Positions 1 to 8,303 of a stretch of DNA of 64,000 bases are shown here, piece by piece (the first letter of the stretch is position 1; every line of letters begins with the position of its first letter). A program made the position numbers and the translations under genes. The notes below the pieces were generated by a model that was not told the origin of the DNA, ran no database searches, and was given only the letters and a program-made list of their open reading frames with translations. The stretch is from an uncultured Candidatus Melainabacteria bacterium (GTDB taxonomy: Bacteria > Cyanobacteriota > Vampirovibrionia > Gastranaerophilales > Gastranaerophilaceae): contig CAKUTL010000002.1 in the NCBI GenBank assembly GCA_934692295.1, forward strand, positions 1-64,000, read 5' to 3'.

Positions 1-573
1 ACGTCTGCTGATGGTTTAGAAGGTGTGAATCAAGCACTAGAATTAAAACCAGACTTAGTAATTATGGATATTGGTTTACCTACGATTGATGGAATTGAAG
101 CAACTAGAAAAATTAAAAATGCCATGCCAGAAATTAAAGTCTTGATGAATACATCAAGGGATAATGAAGATGATATTTTGGATTCATTTGCAGCTGGGGC
201 AGATGGTTATATAACCAAAGGGGCAACTTCAGATCAAACAATTTCGGCAATAAAAGCTGTAAGTGAAGGTGTGGGTTGGTTAGACCCCGCAATTGCAAGA
301 GTTGTATTATCAAACATTCGTAAAAATAACCAAGTTCAAGCAAAACATGGTGAAATTAATTACCAAAAAGGAAAGAACTTGTATGGTCTAACCGAACGAG
401 AAATGGAAGTTTTAGCTCTTCTTGTTGAAGGTTTAAAAAATCCTCAAATTTCTAAAAAGTTGGTTATTACGATAGCGACAACAAAAACACATGTTCATAA
501 TATTTTGCAAAAATTGTATGTGAAAACTCGTTCTAAAGCCGTTGCAACGGCAATGAAAGATGGTCTTGTGTAA
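1..573 (+). CDS. NarL/FixJ-family response regulator (5' partial)
   Basis: The reading frame is open from the first base, so the gene starts upstream; the GTG at 25 is an internal Val codon inside the receiver domain. What remains is about 190 residues. The receiver part has the phospho-acceptor context LVIMDIGLP and the later K in YITKGA. A LuxR-type helix-turn-helix follows at the C-terminus, beginning LTEREMEVLALL and running through ATTKTHVHNILQKL. Known role of the family: a two-component transcription factor activated by a sensor kinase, which is not visible here. The next gene begins 10 bases after the stop and may be cotranscribed. The N-terminal acidic pocket lies outside the window. 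Confidence 0.9.
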   Translation, partial: TSADGLEGVNQALELKPDLVIMDIGLPTIDGIEATRKIKNAMPEIKVLMNTSRDNEDDILDSFAAGADGYITKGATSDQTISAIKAVSEGVGWLDPAIARVVLSNIRKNNQVQAKHGEINYQKGKNLYGLTEREMEVLALLVEGLKNPQISKKLVITIATTKTHVHNILQKLYVKTRSKAVATAMKDGLV

Positions 574-583
574 GAGTTTGGTT

Positions 584-2026
584 ATGACTAAAAAGATTTT
601 ACTAACACTTTTATCTGTTCTTATAATTACTTCAATTCCGACATTTGCAAATAAAGTGTCAGATAGTATTTCTGCTCCTTTCAAAAGAGTAAACGATACT
701 AGAGCTAGAGAAATTAAATATCAATATGGTGTTTTAAAAGAAGATGAGATAAAAAAGACTGAAAGTAAGATTCTTAATCGAACACCGTCTGGTTATATGA
801 CTGTTGAAGAGTACGAGGCTTTGTCTGAATACAAAGATAAAAATACTAAAGTTTTTGCTGTTCCTAAAATTGAAAAACCTTCAGATTTTAAATATGTTCC
901 TCAACCATTATACAAAATTGTAAAATACAATGATCCCGCAGGAAGTGCAGAATTAACTCTTGGGAAAAAGTTGTATTTGAATAGAATGATTAACGCTCAG
1001 GGAATTGTTTCTCCTGATTATATGATGTTGATTTATCCAACTGTATATTATTATCCTGATAGTGCCTCTGTTGCTTGTGATTTATTTATGATTATCTTGG
1101 ATTCTGAAGATACAAATTTGAATAGAATCTTAAAAGCTAATGTAGCCAAACGTGTATCAAGACCAATTTTATCAACTGAAAAGGCAATTGATAATTTTGC
1201 GGCTTTTAGAACCCTTACTCCCGTTGATTTTTCAGAAGATGGAACAAAACTTCTTGTGAAAGAAAAAATTGGTTCTCAAGAAGATGGAATCTGGGAAACA
1301 AAAGTTTATGTTTACGATTTTAACAGAAGCGTAAGTTATGATTTACAAGAAGTTCGGGATTCAATAACTTATTTCTGGAAAGAATATATGGACGTAAATC
1401 TTGATGATAAGCGATGGGATATTATTCCATTAGGTTTTGATAAAAATGATGCTTCAAGGATTGTTGTTCAAGGTTATGCTTATACCGGTTCTACTCCAAT
1501 TTATCTTGGAGCATGGAGTGTAGATTGGAGAGGGCAGCAATCTCGATTGATTTCATTTAAAAAAGATTACATTCCGCAAGTTAGTGCAAATGGTTATAAA
1601 GTTGTTCAAGATGGTGTAGAATCTTATACAACTGTCCAACGCCAAGAAAAAATGCAAAAATCACAAGGTAAAGTGTTAGAAAAACAGAAAAAAGCTGAAG
1701 ATAAGCAAGTTGTAAATGCGATAAAAGAAGAAGAGAAGTATAATCTTAAGAGTTTAAAAGATGATTATAATTCTGATCTCAGAGATTATAAAAAGCTCCA
1801 AACTCTCAAAGGTTCAACTGAGGATACAACCGCTTTGGATGAGGCTTATGAAAAATATTTGCATGATCAGTGGGCAAAAGATGTTATAAAAACTCAAAAG
1901 GAAATAGATAAAACCCAACGTAATTTAGATAGAACAAATCAAAAAATAGAAAAGATTAATTCTAATTTGCAAGATTTATCAGGAGGTCAAGTTAAGCCTC
2001 TAGAGAATTCTGATACTCTTCAATAA
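584..2026 (+). CDS. Secreted hypothetical protein with C-terminal coiled coil
   Basis: I do not recognise a family. I chose the ATG at 584 because it gives a clean signal peptide (MTKKILLTLLSVLIITSIPTFA, about 22 residues); an ATG at 560 would add eight residues and overlap the response regulator. The protein is about 480 residues. A mixed alpha/beta middle part (about residues 90-340) has repeated strand-like stretches such as DGIWETKVYVYDF that could form a beta-propeller-like domain; this is inference. The last 130 residues are strongly charged and heptad-like (EKQKKAEDKQV to NRTNQKIEKIN), probably a coiled coil. It sits just downstream of the response regulator. Its 3' end overlaps the convergent GIY-YIG gene by 35 bases. 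Confidence 0.75.
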   Translation: MTKKILLTLLSVLIITSIPTFANKVSDSISAPFKRVNDTRAREIKYQYGVLKEDEIKKTESKILNRTPSGYMTVEEYEALSEYKDKNTKVFAVPKIEKPSDFKYVPQPLYKIVKYNDPAGSAELTLGKKLYLNRMINAQGIVSPDYMMLIYPTVYYYPDSASVACDLFMIILDSEDTNLNRILKANVAKRVSRPILSTEKAIDNFAAFRTLTPVDFSEDGTKLLVKEKIGSQEDGIWETKVYVYDFNRSVSYDLQEVRDSITYFWKEYMDVNLDDKRWDIIPLGFDKNDASRIVVQGYAYTGSTPIYLGAWSVDWRGQQSRLISFKKDYIPQVSANGYKVVQDGVESYTTVQRQEKMQKSQGKVLEKQKKAEDKQVVNAIKEEEKYNLKSLKDDYNSDLRDYKKLQTLKGSTEDTTALDEAYEKYLHDQWAKDVIKTQKEIDKTQRNLDRTNQKIEKINSNLQDLSGGQVKPLENSDTLQ

Positions 2027-2264
2027 GTTTTAACTTTTGAATTCTTGTCAGTTTATGTTTAATTCTATATTCCTCTTTAAGAGCATCATTTTTAGTTTCA
2101 AATTCTTTGGTATAAACTATTTCCGTAGGTTTGTTGGCTTTTGTGTATTTAGCTCCTTTCCCTTCTTTGTGTTGTTCAAATCTTTTTTCAACATCATCGG
2201 TATATCCGCAGTATAAGGTGTTTCGTTCAGTTCTTAGTATATAAACAAAATGTTTTTTAGCCAT
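1992..2264 (-). CDS. GIY-YIG domain protein (YhbQ/UPF0213-like)
   Basis: A 90-residue single-domain protein. The GIY-YIG signature is HFVYILRT near residues 5-12 followed by LYCGYT, then the conserved Arg in EKRFEQH. Family members are small structure-selective DNA nucleases, so a DNA-processing role is plausible but not shown. I chose the ATG at 2264 because the family starts with this motif; a longer frame to 2360 adds 32 residues unlike the family. A TATAAT box lies exactly six bases upstream of this ATG (2271-2276) and there is no Shine-Dalgarno sequence, so the mRNA may be leaderless. It is divergent from nadK. Confidence 0.85.
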   Translation of the reverse strand: MAKKHFVYILRTERNTLYCGYTDDVEKRFEQHKEGKGAKYTKANKPTEIVYTKEFETKNDALKEEYRIKHKLTRIQKLKLIEEYQNSLEA

Positions 2265-2270
2265 ATATTT

Positions 2271-2276
2271 ATTATA
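2271..2276 (-). promoter_or_regulatory. -10 box of a probable leaderless promoter (GIY-YIG gene)
   Basis: TATAAT on the minus strand, six bases before the ATG at 2264. A start seven bases downstream of the -10 box would fall on the A of the ATG. Confidence 0.5.
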
Positions 2277-2304
2277 GTATATTTTAAGCAAAATATCTTC
2301 ATTT

Positions 2305-2333
2305 TTGTAGATTTTTCCTATATTTGGTATAAA
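2305..2333 (+). promoter_or_regulatory. Probable leaderless promoter of nadK
   Basis: TTGTAG (2305-2310), 17-base spacer, extended -10 TGgTATAAA (box 2328-2333), then only eight bases to the nadK ATG at 2342. No Shine-Dalgarno sequence lies between. Confidence 0.5.
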
Positions 2334-2341
2334 CTGAACAT

Positions 2342-3145
2342 ATGATAAAGAAATATGCAATTTGTTACAATCAATCTATGAAAAATTCGGAAGCTGTTAT
2401 GTCAGAATTGACGCAGCTTTTGTTGGAACATGAAATTAATGCAGATGTTCTTGATATTGATAATTTGCAATCCGGTTATGATTTTGCATTTGTAATTGGG
2501 GGCGATGGTACAATTTTAAAAGTTGCGAGATTTTATTCAAAATTTGATACTCCTATCTTTGGGGTTAATTTAGGGCGTCTTGGCTTTTTGTCTCAAGCCT
2601 CAAGAGAAAATCTTTCTGATGCCGTTGAACAAATTCTTTCCGGAAATTATAAAGTTGAACAAAGAATTATGCTATGTGCAAATGATTATGTTGCTTTGAA
2701 TGATTTTGTTGTTAAAGGCTCGGAGTCTTCTCGTACCTCTCGTTTATCATTAGAAATTAATGGAAAATTTGTTTGTGAATATTTAGCAGATGGAATTATT
2801 ATTTCAACTCCTACGGGTTCAACTGCCTATGGCATGGCTGCAGGCGGACCTGTTTTATCTCCGAATATAGACGTTTTGGCTATTGTTCCTATTTGCCCGC
2901 ATACTTTTTCAGCTAGACCAATTGTTGTAAGTGCTGAGGATTCAATAAAAATTTTATCATCTCCCAATAAAGAATATAAAGTAAGTGCTGATGGTCAGAA
3001 TGTTTTTTCTTTTAGTGATGATTTAACTATTAGAAAATCTTCTTTTTCTGCAAAATTAGCATTATTAAACGGAAATGACTTTTATTCTGTACTGAGAAAT
3101 AAATTGCACTGGGGACTTTCTCCGGCATGCGTAGATAGAGATTAA
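2342..3145 (+). CDS. nadK: NAD kinase
   Basis: ATP (or polyphosphate)-dependent phosphorylation of NAD to NADP in the cytoplasm. The 267-residue length is normal. Visible family motifs are GGDGT near residues 53-57, NLGRLGFL, TPTGSTAYGMAAGGP in the middle, and PICPHTFSARPIV in the C-terminal half. The start at 2342 gives the usual short strand (KKYAICYN) before the first helix. It has no recognisable ribosome binding site and an extended -10 box just upstream, so it is probably leaderless. It is transcribed divergently from the GIY-YIG gene and is followed by ftsZ 145 bases later with its own promoter. Confidence 0.95.
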   Translation: MIKKYAICYNQSMKNSEAVMSELTQLLLEHEINADVLDIDNLQSGYDFAFVIGGDGTILKVARFYSKFDTPIFGVNLGRLGFLSQASRENLSDAVEQILSGNYKVEQRIMLCANDYVALNDFVVKGSESSRTSRLSLEINGKFVCEYLADGIIISTPTGSTAYGMAAGGPVLSPNIDVLAIVPICPHTFSARPIVVSAEDSIKILSSPNKEYKVSADGQNVFSFSDDLTIRKSSFSAKLALLNGNDFYSVLRNKLHWGLSPACVDRD

Positions 3146-3215
3146 AGATAATATTAATTTTTTGTCATAATTAGCCTAAAATTATTGTACTTTTTCCCTA
3201 TTTACAATACTATAT

Positions 3216-3224
3216 TGTTATAAT
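3216..3224 (+). promoter_or_regulatory. Extended -10 promoter of ftsZ
   Basis: TGtTATAAT at 3216-3224 with no good -35 at the usual distance. The predicted start is near 3231, leaving a leader of about 60 bases with the ribosome binding site AAGAGG at 3277-3282. Confidence 0.5.
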
Positions 3225-3290
3225 TACGTAATTGGTAGTTATATGTTTTAGGAAATAAAAAGTAATATTACAATTTAAGAGGTAAATAAC

Positions 3291-4472
3291 GTGGAAAATA
3301 TCGTTTCAGACATCTTTGCAAGAAAAGATGACCCGTCAAACAATCAAACTTCAAGACTAGGTGCTAATCCAACTAATATCAAAGTTGTTGGCGTTGGCGG
3401 TGGCGGCGGCAATGCTGTTAACCGAATGATTAGATCTGGGCTTTCTGGTGTTGAATTTTGGTTAATGAATACAGACTTACAAGTTTTGGTTGACGGACAA
3501 ACAAAGAACAGAATTCAATTGGGTTCTGCTTCTACACAAGGTTTGGGTGCAGGCGGAGATCCTTCAGTTGGGGAAAAAGCTGCTGAAGAAGCTCAACAAG
3601 AAATTACTCAAGCTTTAGAAGGTGCTGATATGGTATTTATCACTGCTGGCATGGGCGGTGGTACTGGTACTGGTGCTGCTCCTGTTGTTGCTAGATTGGC
3701 AAAACAATTAGGAATTTTGACTATTGCTGTTGTTACTAAACCATTTACTTGGGAAGGTAAGAAAAGACAAAATCAAGCAAATTCTGGTATTGATAAATTA
3801 AAAGAATCCGTTGATGCAGTAATTGTTGTTCCTAACGATAAATTGCTTCAAGTTGTTGATAGACAAGTTTCACTTCAAGAGTCATTTACTATCGTTGATG
3901 AAGTATTACTAAGAGGTGTTCAAGGTATTTCTGATATTATCACTGTTCCTGGTATCATTAACGTTGACTTTGCGGATGTTAAAACTGTTATGCAATCATC
4001 AGGTTCTGCTCTTATGGGTATTGGTAGAGCTCAAGGTGAAGGTAGAGCTGTTAAGGCTGCACAACAAGCTATCAATTCACAACTTCTTGAATCTTCAATC
4101 AATGGTGCTTCTGGTGTAATTGTTAACATTACAGGTGGTCCTGATATGGGTATTCACGAAATCAGTGATGCTGCTTCAATTATCCACGATGCAGTATTGG
4201 ATGATGCAACTGTTATCATTGGTACAGCTGTTAATGAAAATATTCAAGGTGAAATTCAAATTACTGTAATTGCTACAGGTTTTGAATTGAAAAATAACGC
4301 ATCTTCATCATTGAAGTTTGGTGATTCTACTAATGGATCAAGTCCGGATGCTCCACAATTAAATGCTGCGGATTTCTTCTCTGGTGCATTTAATACTCAA
4401 ACAAAATCAATTTTATCTGATGGAAATAGAAATTTCACAAATATTGAAATTCCTGATTTCTTGAAAAGATAG
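3291..4472 (+). CDS. ftsZ: Cell division protein FtsZ
   Basis: Tubulin-like GTPase forming the division ring. Of 393 residues, the first 30 are a short variable extension; then KVVGVGGGGGNAVNRM (about residues 31-46) forms the nucleotide-binding start and GMGGGTGTGAAP (about 120-131) is the tubulin signature. A linker of roughly 40 residues leads to the C-terminal peptide NIEIPDFLKR, matching the conserved FtsA/ZipA-binding tail. The start is GTG at 3291, supported by AAGAGG nine bases upstream. It is not embedded in a dcw cluster here: nadK precedes it and a convergent secreted-protein gene follows. Confidence 0.98.
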   Translation: MENIVSDIFARKDDPSNNQTSRLGANPTNIKVVGVGGGGGNAVNRMIRSGLSGVEFWLMNTDLQVLVDGQTKNRIQLGSASTQGLGAGGDPSVGEKAAEEAQQEITQALEGADMVFITAGMGGGTGTGAAPVVARLAKQLGILTIAVVTKPFTWEGKKRQNQANSGIDKLKESVDAVIVVPNDKLLQVVDRQVSLQESFTIVDEVLLRGVQGISDIITVPGIINVDFADVKTVMQSSGSALMGIGRAQGEGRAVKAAQQAINSQLLESSINGASGVIVNITGGPDMGIHEISDAASIIHDAVLDDATVIIGTAVNENIQGEIQITVIATGFELKNNASSSLKFGDSTNGSSPDAPQLNAADFFSGAFNTQTKSILSDGNRNFTNIEIPDFLKR

Positions 4473-4491
4473 TTAAAATTATAAAATGAGT

Positions 4492-4532
4492 AAAAAGAGT
4501 CGGTGATTATTCAAAATCCCGACTCTTTTTTT
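4492..4532 (+). terminator. Bidirectional terminator between ftsZ and the next gene
   Basis: A 12-bp perfect stem (4492-4503 with 4519-4530) whose arms begin with AAAAA and end with TTTTT, so it can work for ftsZ and for the convergent minus-strand gene whose stop codon is at 4531-4533. Confidence 0.85.
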
Positions 4533-5325
4533 ATTCACTTAAAATTGCTAGGTTCATTATTTCTATATCATCATAGTCAATGTGGTCGCTTGGCATCATA
4601 TTTTGTCCTGTTTTAATTGTAATTTGATTTTTCCCATCTGCAAGTATTAAAGAATTTGGGATTTTAACTCTTTGCCCATCTCCATTGACTTGTAATTCTC
4701 CAATTTTTCGACCATTAAAGTATATTTCTGCAGGACTGGAGTATGCTCCTCCTTTTATTCTATTTTGTCCCATTGCTTTGGCTAGTTTTGTGTCTAATCC
4801 GACAATGGAACCTATTACAAGGTAATTTGTACTTCGTTTTGCATTTTCAGTCATAATAAAATCTTTAGAATAATACGGACCGCTTGATTTTAACCTAAAT
4901 TCATCTGCATTAGCTGAATTTTTAGAGTAACTGTTATCTCCAAGGTGAATAATATCAGAATCAAGAGAAATGTCTGCGGATTCGCTTTTCACAATTTCAA
5001 CTTTCATTGGATTATTTAAACTTTCTCCATTATTAATGGTTAGTGAAAATGGGCGGTATCCTTCCTTTTCAATGTTCATAATAGTTGGTTGTGTAATTTT
5101 TATATTATCAAGTTGAAAATTCCCATTCCCATCTGTATATGTTCTGTAATTCTTTTGAGGAATAGAAATTTTTGCGAATTCTACCCCCTTCTTCGTTTGG
5201 GCATCAACAACTTGATTGCTGTCTTGTTGACCAACTTTTGTTACTCCGCCTGTGAATGTAGTTGCGTTAGCTGATAAGTTTGAAAAGATTATTATTGACA
5301 ATATAAAATAAATAAAAGGTTTCAT
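4531..5325 (-). CDS. Secreted protein with carboxypeptidase-regulatory-like domain
   Basis: 264 residues. A signal peptide (MKPFIYFILSIIIFSNLSANA) is followed, at about residues 40-105, by a beta-sandwich segment of the CarboxypepD_reg type: QVVDAQTKKGVEFAKISI, then YTDGNGNFQLDNI, then IEKEGYRPFSLTI. The C-terminal half has a second beta-rich part (EIYFNGRKIGEL, NSLILADGKNQITIKTG) resembling carbohydrate-binding or jelly-roll modules. The exact function is unknown; a surface or periplasmic role is inferred. It is a single gene facing ftsZ, sharing that gene's terminator. Confidence 0.75.
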   Translation of the reverse strand: MKPFIYFILSIIIFSNLSANATTFTGGVTKVGQQDSNQVVDAQTKKGVEFAKISIPQKNYRTYTDGNGNFQLDNIKITQPTIMNIEKEGYRPFSLTINNGESLNNPMKVEIVKSESADISLDSDIIHLGDNSYSKNSANADEFRLKSSGPYYSKDFIMTENAKRSTNYLVIGSIVGLDTKLAKAMGQNRIKGGAYSSPAEIYFNGRKIGELQVNGDGQRVKIPNSLILADGKNQITIKTGQNMMPSDHIDYDDIEIMNLAILSE

Positions 5326-5408
5326 ACAATTTTTATCTTATATTTTATAAATTTTTCCTATTCAACAACTGGATTGTTCTAGTGTAATAATATAATTGAA
5401 AAAAGTTC

Positions 5409-5436
5409 TTGAAAAATAAAATTTATTTGGTATTAT
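5409..5436 (+). promoter_or_regulatory. Promoter of tRNA-Leu
   Basis: TTGAAA at 5409-5414, 16-base spacer, extended -10 TGgTATTAT (box 5431-5436). The predicted start near 5443 is about 15 bases before the tRNA. Confidence 0.55.
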
Positions 5437-5457
5437 TAATTTATGAAAATTGAATAA

Positions 5458-5546
5458 GCCGATGTGATGGAATTGGTAGACGTGCTAGACTCAAAATCTT
5501 GTGAGGTTCAACCCTCGTGCCGGTTCGACCCCGGCCATCGGCACCA
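5458..5546 (+). tRNA. tRNA-Leu (CAA)
   Basis: The acceptor stem GCCGATG pairs with CATCGGC. Discriminator A and CCA are encoded. The anticodon loop CTCAAAA gives anticodon CAA (reads UUG). A long variable arm (GAGGTTCAACCCTC region) identifies a class II tRNA, and the T arm contains GGTTCGACCCC. The anticodon stem appears to have one U-U mismatch at its second pair. Length is 89 bases with CCA. Confidence 0.95.
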
Positions 5547-5582
5547 TAAAAGAGATAAGTTAGGCTTATCTCTTTTATATTT
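5547..5582 (+). terminator. Terminator of tRNA-Leu
   Basis: Perfect 13-bp inverted repeat (5547-5559 and 5565-5577) immediately after the CCA end, with T-rich sequence in the 3' arm and after it. Confidence 0.75.
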
Positions 5583-5668
5583 AAATATGTAACAAATTTT
5601 TAATATTTTGACAATAATAAAATTTTGCAAACTTATATAAAATACAACTTGAAAGGTAGGTATAAATA

Positions 5669-5878
5669 ATGAATATTCAAAAAATCATAGCAAATTCAGA
5701 AAAAGTGGGTATTAAATTGATTGATGATACTAAATTTCAACATTATTCAAGAGATGGGAAAAATATAAAGAATATATTTAGAAATGAAGCAGAATTTATT
5801 GATAATTTAATTGTTCGTTCCGAAGCAAAGGCAAATATGAACAAAGCATTATTAAATATTAAGAATCTCAAAAAATAA
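5669..5878 (+). CDS. Small hypothetical protein (69 aa)
   Basis: A small, lysine- and asparagine-rich, probably helical soluble protein; family not recognised. Support for it being real: a strong upstream element GAAAGGTAGGT at 5651-5661 that is also found before the gene at 47598, an isolated position, and a clear terminator directly after it. No transmembrane segment or signal peptide is visible. Confidence 0.65.
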   Translation: MNIQKIIANSEKVGIKLIDDTKFQHYSRDGKNIKNIFRNEAEFIDNLIVRSEAKANMNKALLNIKNLKK

Positions 5879-5895
5879 TTTTATAGGCATAAAAT

Positions 5896-5936
5896 AAAAA
5901 ATGGGATTGAAAATTCATTCAATCCCATTTTTTGTT
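5896..5936 (+). terminator. Terminator
   Basis: The stem AATGGGATTGAA pairs with TTCAATCCCATT, flanked by A-run and T-run. It can serve the 5669 gene and, in reverse, the minus-strand gene ending at 5970. Confidence 0.85.
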
Positions 5937-5969
5937 GTCTTTCAGTTGGATATTATTTTTGAAGTTTTT

Positions 5970-6572
5970 TTATTTTACTTGGCTTTGTGTTTCAACAGCT
6001 TTTGTTTCTGCTTCTTTTTTCTTGTCTTTTTTGAATATCAAGTCCATTACTGGATGAAGTATTATTTGAGATAAAATAGGGGCACAAAGTGCTAGAATAA
6101 ATACTGTAGAACCAATTGAACTTAATTCGTGAACACCTTTCCCGAGTTTATAGTCTGGATTTTTGTGAACAAGGTTTGCTAGTTCTTCTCTAAGTCCTTT
6201 TTTATCTTCTTTTGCAGCTTTGTCTATTTTTTCTTGGAATGAATCATACAAATCAAGTTTTCTTAGTTGCTCTTCTGTATTAAAGAAATGTTTTTTAATA
6301 AACTTGTAAGCAGGTTTTTTGACTTTGTTTATAAAACCTAAGTACAAACCTAAGCAAAATGATTGGTATAACAATTCTTTTGTTGCGGCATATTTTTTTG
6401 AACGACCGTTAGCATTTTTATCAAAATATATAAATGTTGGTCTTCCTAGAGCTTTTAATGTTGTTTCAACTGAGATTGCACAAATTGTATTCTGGGCAAA
6501 TTGTGCAGCTTTAGGGTTTGTTAATAATCTTTTTATTGGTGATGTTGCTTGTGTTACAGGTTTAACTTCCAT
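5970..6572 (-). CDS. Hypothetical membrane protein, second of a tandem pair
   Basis: 200 residues, family not recognised. It has hydrophobic stretches around residues 70-85 (SFCLGLYLGFI) and 150-175 (SIGSTVFILALCAPILSQIIL), with a charged KKDKKKEAE C-terminus. It shares with the gene just upstream (6576-7121) the pattern RP-x(n)-D-x(n)-KYAA-x-(K/R)EL followed by a hydrophobic helix, so the two look like diverged paralogues. Only three bases separate the upstream stop from this ATG, so translation is probably coupled. The function is unknown. Confidence 0.7.
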   Translation of the reverse strand: MEVKPVTQATSPIKRLLTNPKAAQFAQNTICAISVETTLKALGRPTFIYFDKNANGRSKKYAATKELLYQSFCLGLYLGFINKVKKPAYKFIKKHFFNTEEQLRKLDLYDSFQEKIDKAAKEDKKGLREELANLVHKNPDYKLGKGVHELSSIGSTVFILALCAPILSQIILHPVMDLIFKKDKKKEAETKAVETQSQVK

Positions 6573-6575
6573 AAT

Positions 6576-7121
6576 TTACACTCGCATTTCTGCACGATAA
6601 TACGGCATGCTTGTACCTACTGTTGAGTAGTAGTTTAAACTTTTAGGACCATTTGGTTTTTTGCTTCCAGTTGGCTTATTAATAACTTCTGGATTCTTTA
6701 TATTTGGGGCTGCTGGAGTAGAATCTGAAGTTGCATTTGGGTCATAATTAGGCATTAATTTTTTCATAATAGGTGGCATTCCTAAATTACAAAATTTCGG
6801 AACAAAGTATCCTGCTGCAAGGCATATTCCTAAGAAAGATAATATTGCATTTGCATGTTTATACTCGATTGTTCCTTTTTTAGCAACAAATTTAGTTAAA
6901 CTTTCTGCAAGTAGCCCCATGCTCATTGTTGTTGGAACTCCGATAAATTCGGTCATCAATTCTCTAAGGGCTGCATATTTTCTTGCGTCTGGTTTTTCTT
7001 TTTTGTCTGTAATACTTAGTATTGGTCTAACAGTACCTTTACCGCAGGCTATTGCCATTACCGTATAGATTGGCTTGTTATTTTCGCCCAGCCTTTGGCA
7101 TACTTTTTGGATAAATGACAT
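6576..7121 (-). CDS. Hypothetical membrane protein, first of a tandem pair
   Basis: 181 residues, not recognised. The shared segment RPILSITDKKEKPDARKYAA is followed by RELMTEFIGVP and a hydrophobic stretch (TTMSMGLLAESL). A second hydrophobic segment is ILSFLGICLAAGYFVP near residue 100. The C-terminal 50 residues are polar and Pro/Asn/Lys-rich and probably disordered. It is the first gene of a two-gene unit with the paralogue at 5970. No clear Shine-Dalgarno sequence is seen before the ATG. Confidence 0.7.
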   Translation of the reverse strand: MSFIQKVCQRLGENNKPIYTVMAIACGKGTVRPILSITDKKEKPDARKYAALRELMTEFIGVPTTMSMGLLAESLTKFVAKKGTIEYKHANAILSFLGICLAAGYFVPKFCNLGMPPIMKKLMPNYDPNATSDSTPAAPNIKNPEVINKPTGSKKPNGPKSLNYYSTVGTSMPYYRAEMRV

Positions 7122-7460
7122 TTTTCATACACTATCTTTTATTTATTGTACCTATTACACTTATATTCTAAATCTATAAAAACCAATTGCAACTTAGTAT
7201 TTCTCTATTGTTAAGAGATATATACTAAAATAAGTAAAAAAATAATATAACTTAAAGTCTTTTTTTATAGATATTTAGTTAGTTCCAATTTCTTAATATT
7301 TTGAGGAATATAATTACTGCTTTTTTATTTACACTTTGTGTATGCTAAAACGTTATTTTATAATTATGGTTTCACTTATTACAATAGTCGCTTATTTTGA
7401 TTTAATAGATAGTTTAAATCATATAGATAAAATTATTGCGGAAATGATAAGTTTAGAACA
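7122..7460. other. 340-base AT-rich intergenic region
   Basis: This region separates two minus-strand genes. It is very AT-rich with no strong hairpin. The only coding candidate is a 40-codon plus-strand frame starting at 7342, listed separately with low confidence. A promoter for the 7121 gene must lie here, but I cannot pick one convincingly. Confidence 0.5.
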
Positions 7461-7464
7461 CTAA
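7342..7464 (+). CDS. Possible small hydrophobic protein (40 aa)
   Basis: An ATG at 7342 gives a 40-residue peptide with one hydrophobic segment (RYFIIMVSLITIVAYFDLI) followed by a short amphipathic tail, ending four bases inside the convergent gene at 7461. The membrane-peptide pattern is suggestive, but there is no ribosome binding site and AT-rich DNA often yields such frames by chance. Confidence 0.25.
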   Translation: MLKRYFIIMVSLITIVAYFDLIDSLNHIDKIIAEMISLEH

Positions 7465-8297
7465 AATTCAAAGATAAAATCATCTGTTGGATCTGATGTA
7501 TTAGCTTGTCCTTCATCAAGTTCTTTTATCATTTGCGGGGTGATTAGATGTTCTAGTGCATTTGGAACAAACTTCTTTTCTTCTGGTTGGTCAGGAGTAT
7601 TTTGTTTATTTACATTAAAAGTTCTGACATCTCGTGGAAAAAATCTAAGATGAATATTCTGAGAAATATTTTGTGAAATATTATTTTTTGAATATTGTTT
7701 AATCTTTTCTAATTGAGATGCTGCTTGAGCTTGATTTTGTGCTAAAAAATATCCATTTGTATCGGTTACGTTTTTTGAAAACTTACTACTCCCCATGACA
7801 ATATCATTTACATTGTCTGTTAGTACTGCTGTGGTTTGAAGGTTGTAAGGTTTTGTTGTTTTGAATGCGTTTGCAATTTCCAAAACCTCCCATAAATCTC
7901 TTTTGTTATTATTTTGTGTAGTTACAGAACTTGAAATTAATAAAATTGATTTTACATTAAATTTTTGAGAAATTTCTTTAAGTGCTTGAAAATCTACGTT
8001 ATTTGTAACGGCATATTTTTCAAGCATATTTTCGGTTTGAAATTTAAGTGTTTCGTTATGTGCAAGTGTTTGTCTTATGTCAGATAAATTTTTTGCTTTT
8101 ATCGATTTATATTCGTTAAGATTTGTAATTACATCGTCCGCTACGATTTCTGATACATCTGGAAAGCAAAAATAATTAGAACAAGTTGAAAAAAGTCCAG
8201 TAGGCAATACAAGCACTTCAAATTCCGCCGCTTTAACAACTTGTGTGGTACTTATTAAAAACAATATTCCCAAAATTATTTTTAATATATTTTTCAT
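7461..8297 (-). CDS. Secreted hypothetical protein, possibly CsgG-like fold
   Basis: 278 residues with a signal peptide (MKNILKIILGILFLISTTQVVKA). The mature part begins EFEVLVLPTG and continues with SEIVADDVITNLN, IKAKNLSDIRQTL and LKEISQKFNVKSILLIS. This order (beta strand, a helix naming a small gene-product-like D-x-x-L segment, then a KFNVKSILLIS strand) resembles periplasmic CsgG/GNA1162-type domains, but that is inference from pattern only. The C-terminal third is Asn/Gln-rich and low in structure. A TATAAT box six bases before the ATG suggests leaderless transcription, divergent from the WecG-type gene. Confidence 0.7.
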   Translation of the reverse strand: MKNILKIILGILFLISTTQVVKAAEFEVLVLPTGLFSTCSNYFCFPDVSEIVADDVITNLNEYKSIKAKNLSDIRQTLAHNETLKFQTENMLEKYAVTNNVDFQALKEISQKFNVKSILLISSSVTTQNNNKRDLWEVLEIANAFKTTKPYNLQTTAVLTDNVNDIVMGSSKFSKNVTDTNGYFLAQNQAQAASQLEKIKQYSKNNISQNISQNIHLRFFPRDVRTFNVNKQNTPDQPEEKKFVPNALEHLITPQMIKELDEGQANTSDPTDDFIFEF

Positions 8298-8303
8298 ATA
8301 TAA

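Noticed and set aside
560..584. ATG at 560 as start of the secreted coiled-coil protein
   Set aside because: It adds eight residues before a well-formed signal peptide and overlaps the response regulator stop.
5458..5546. tRNA pseudogene because of a U-U mismatch in the anticodon stem
   Set aside because: All other arms, the CCA end, promoter and terminator are intact; a single mismatch is tolerated.
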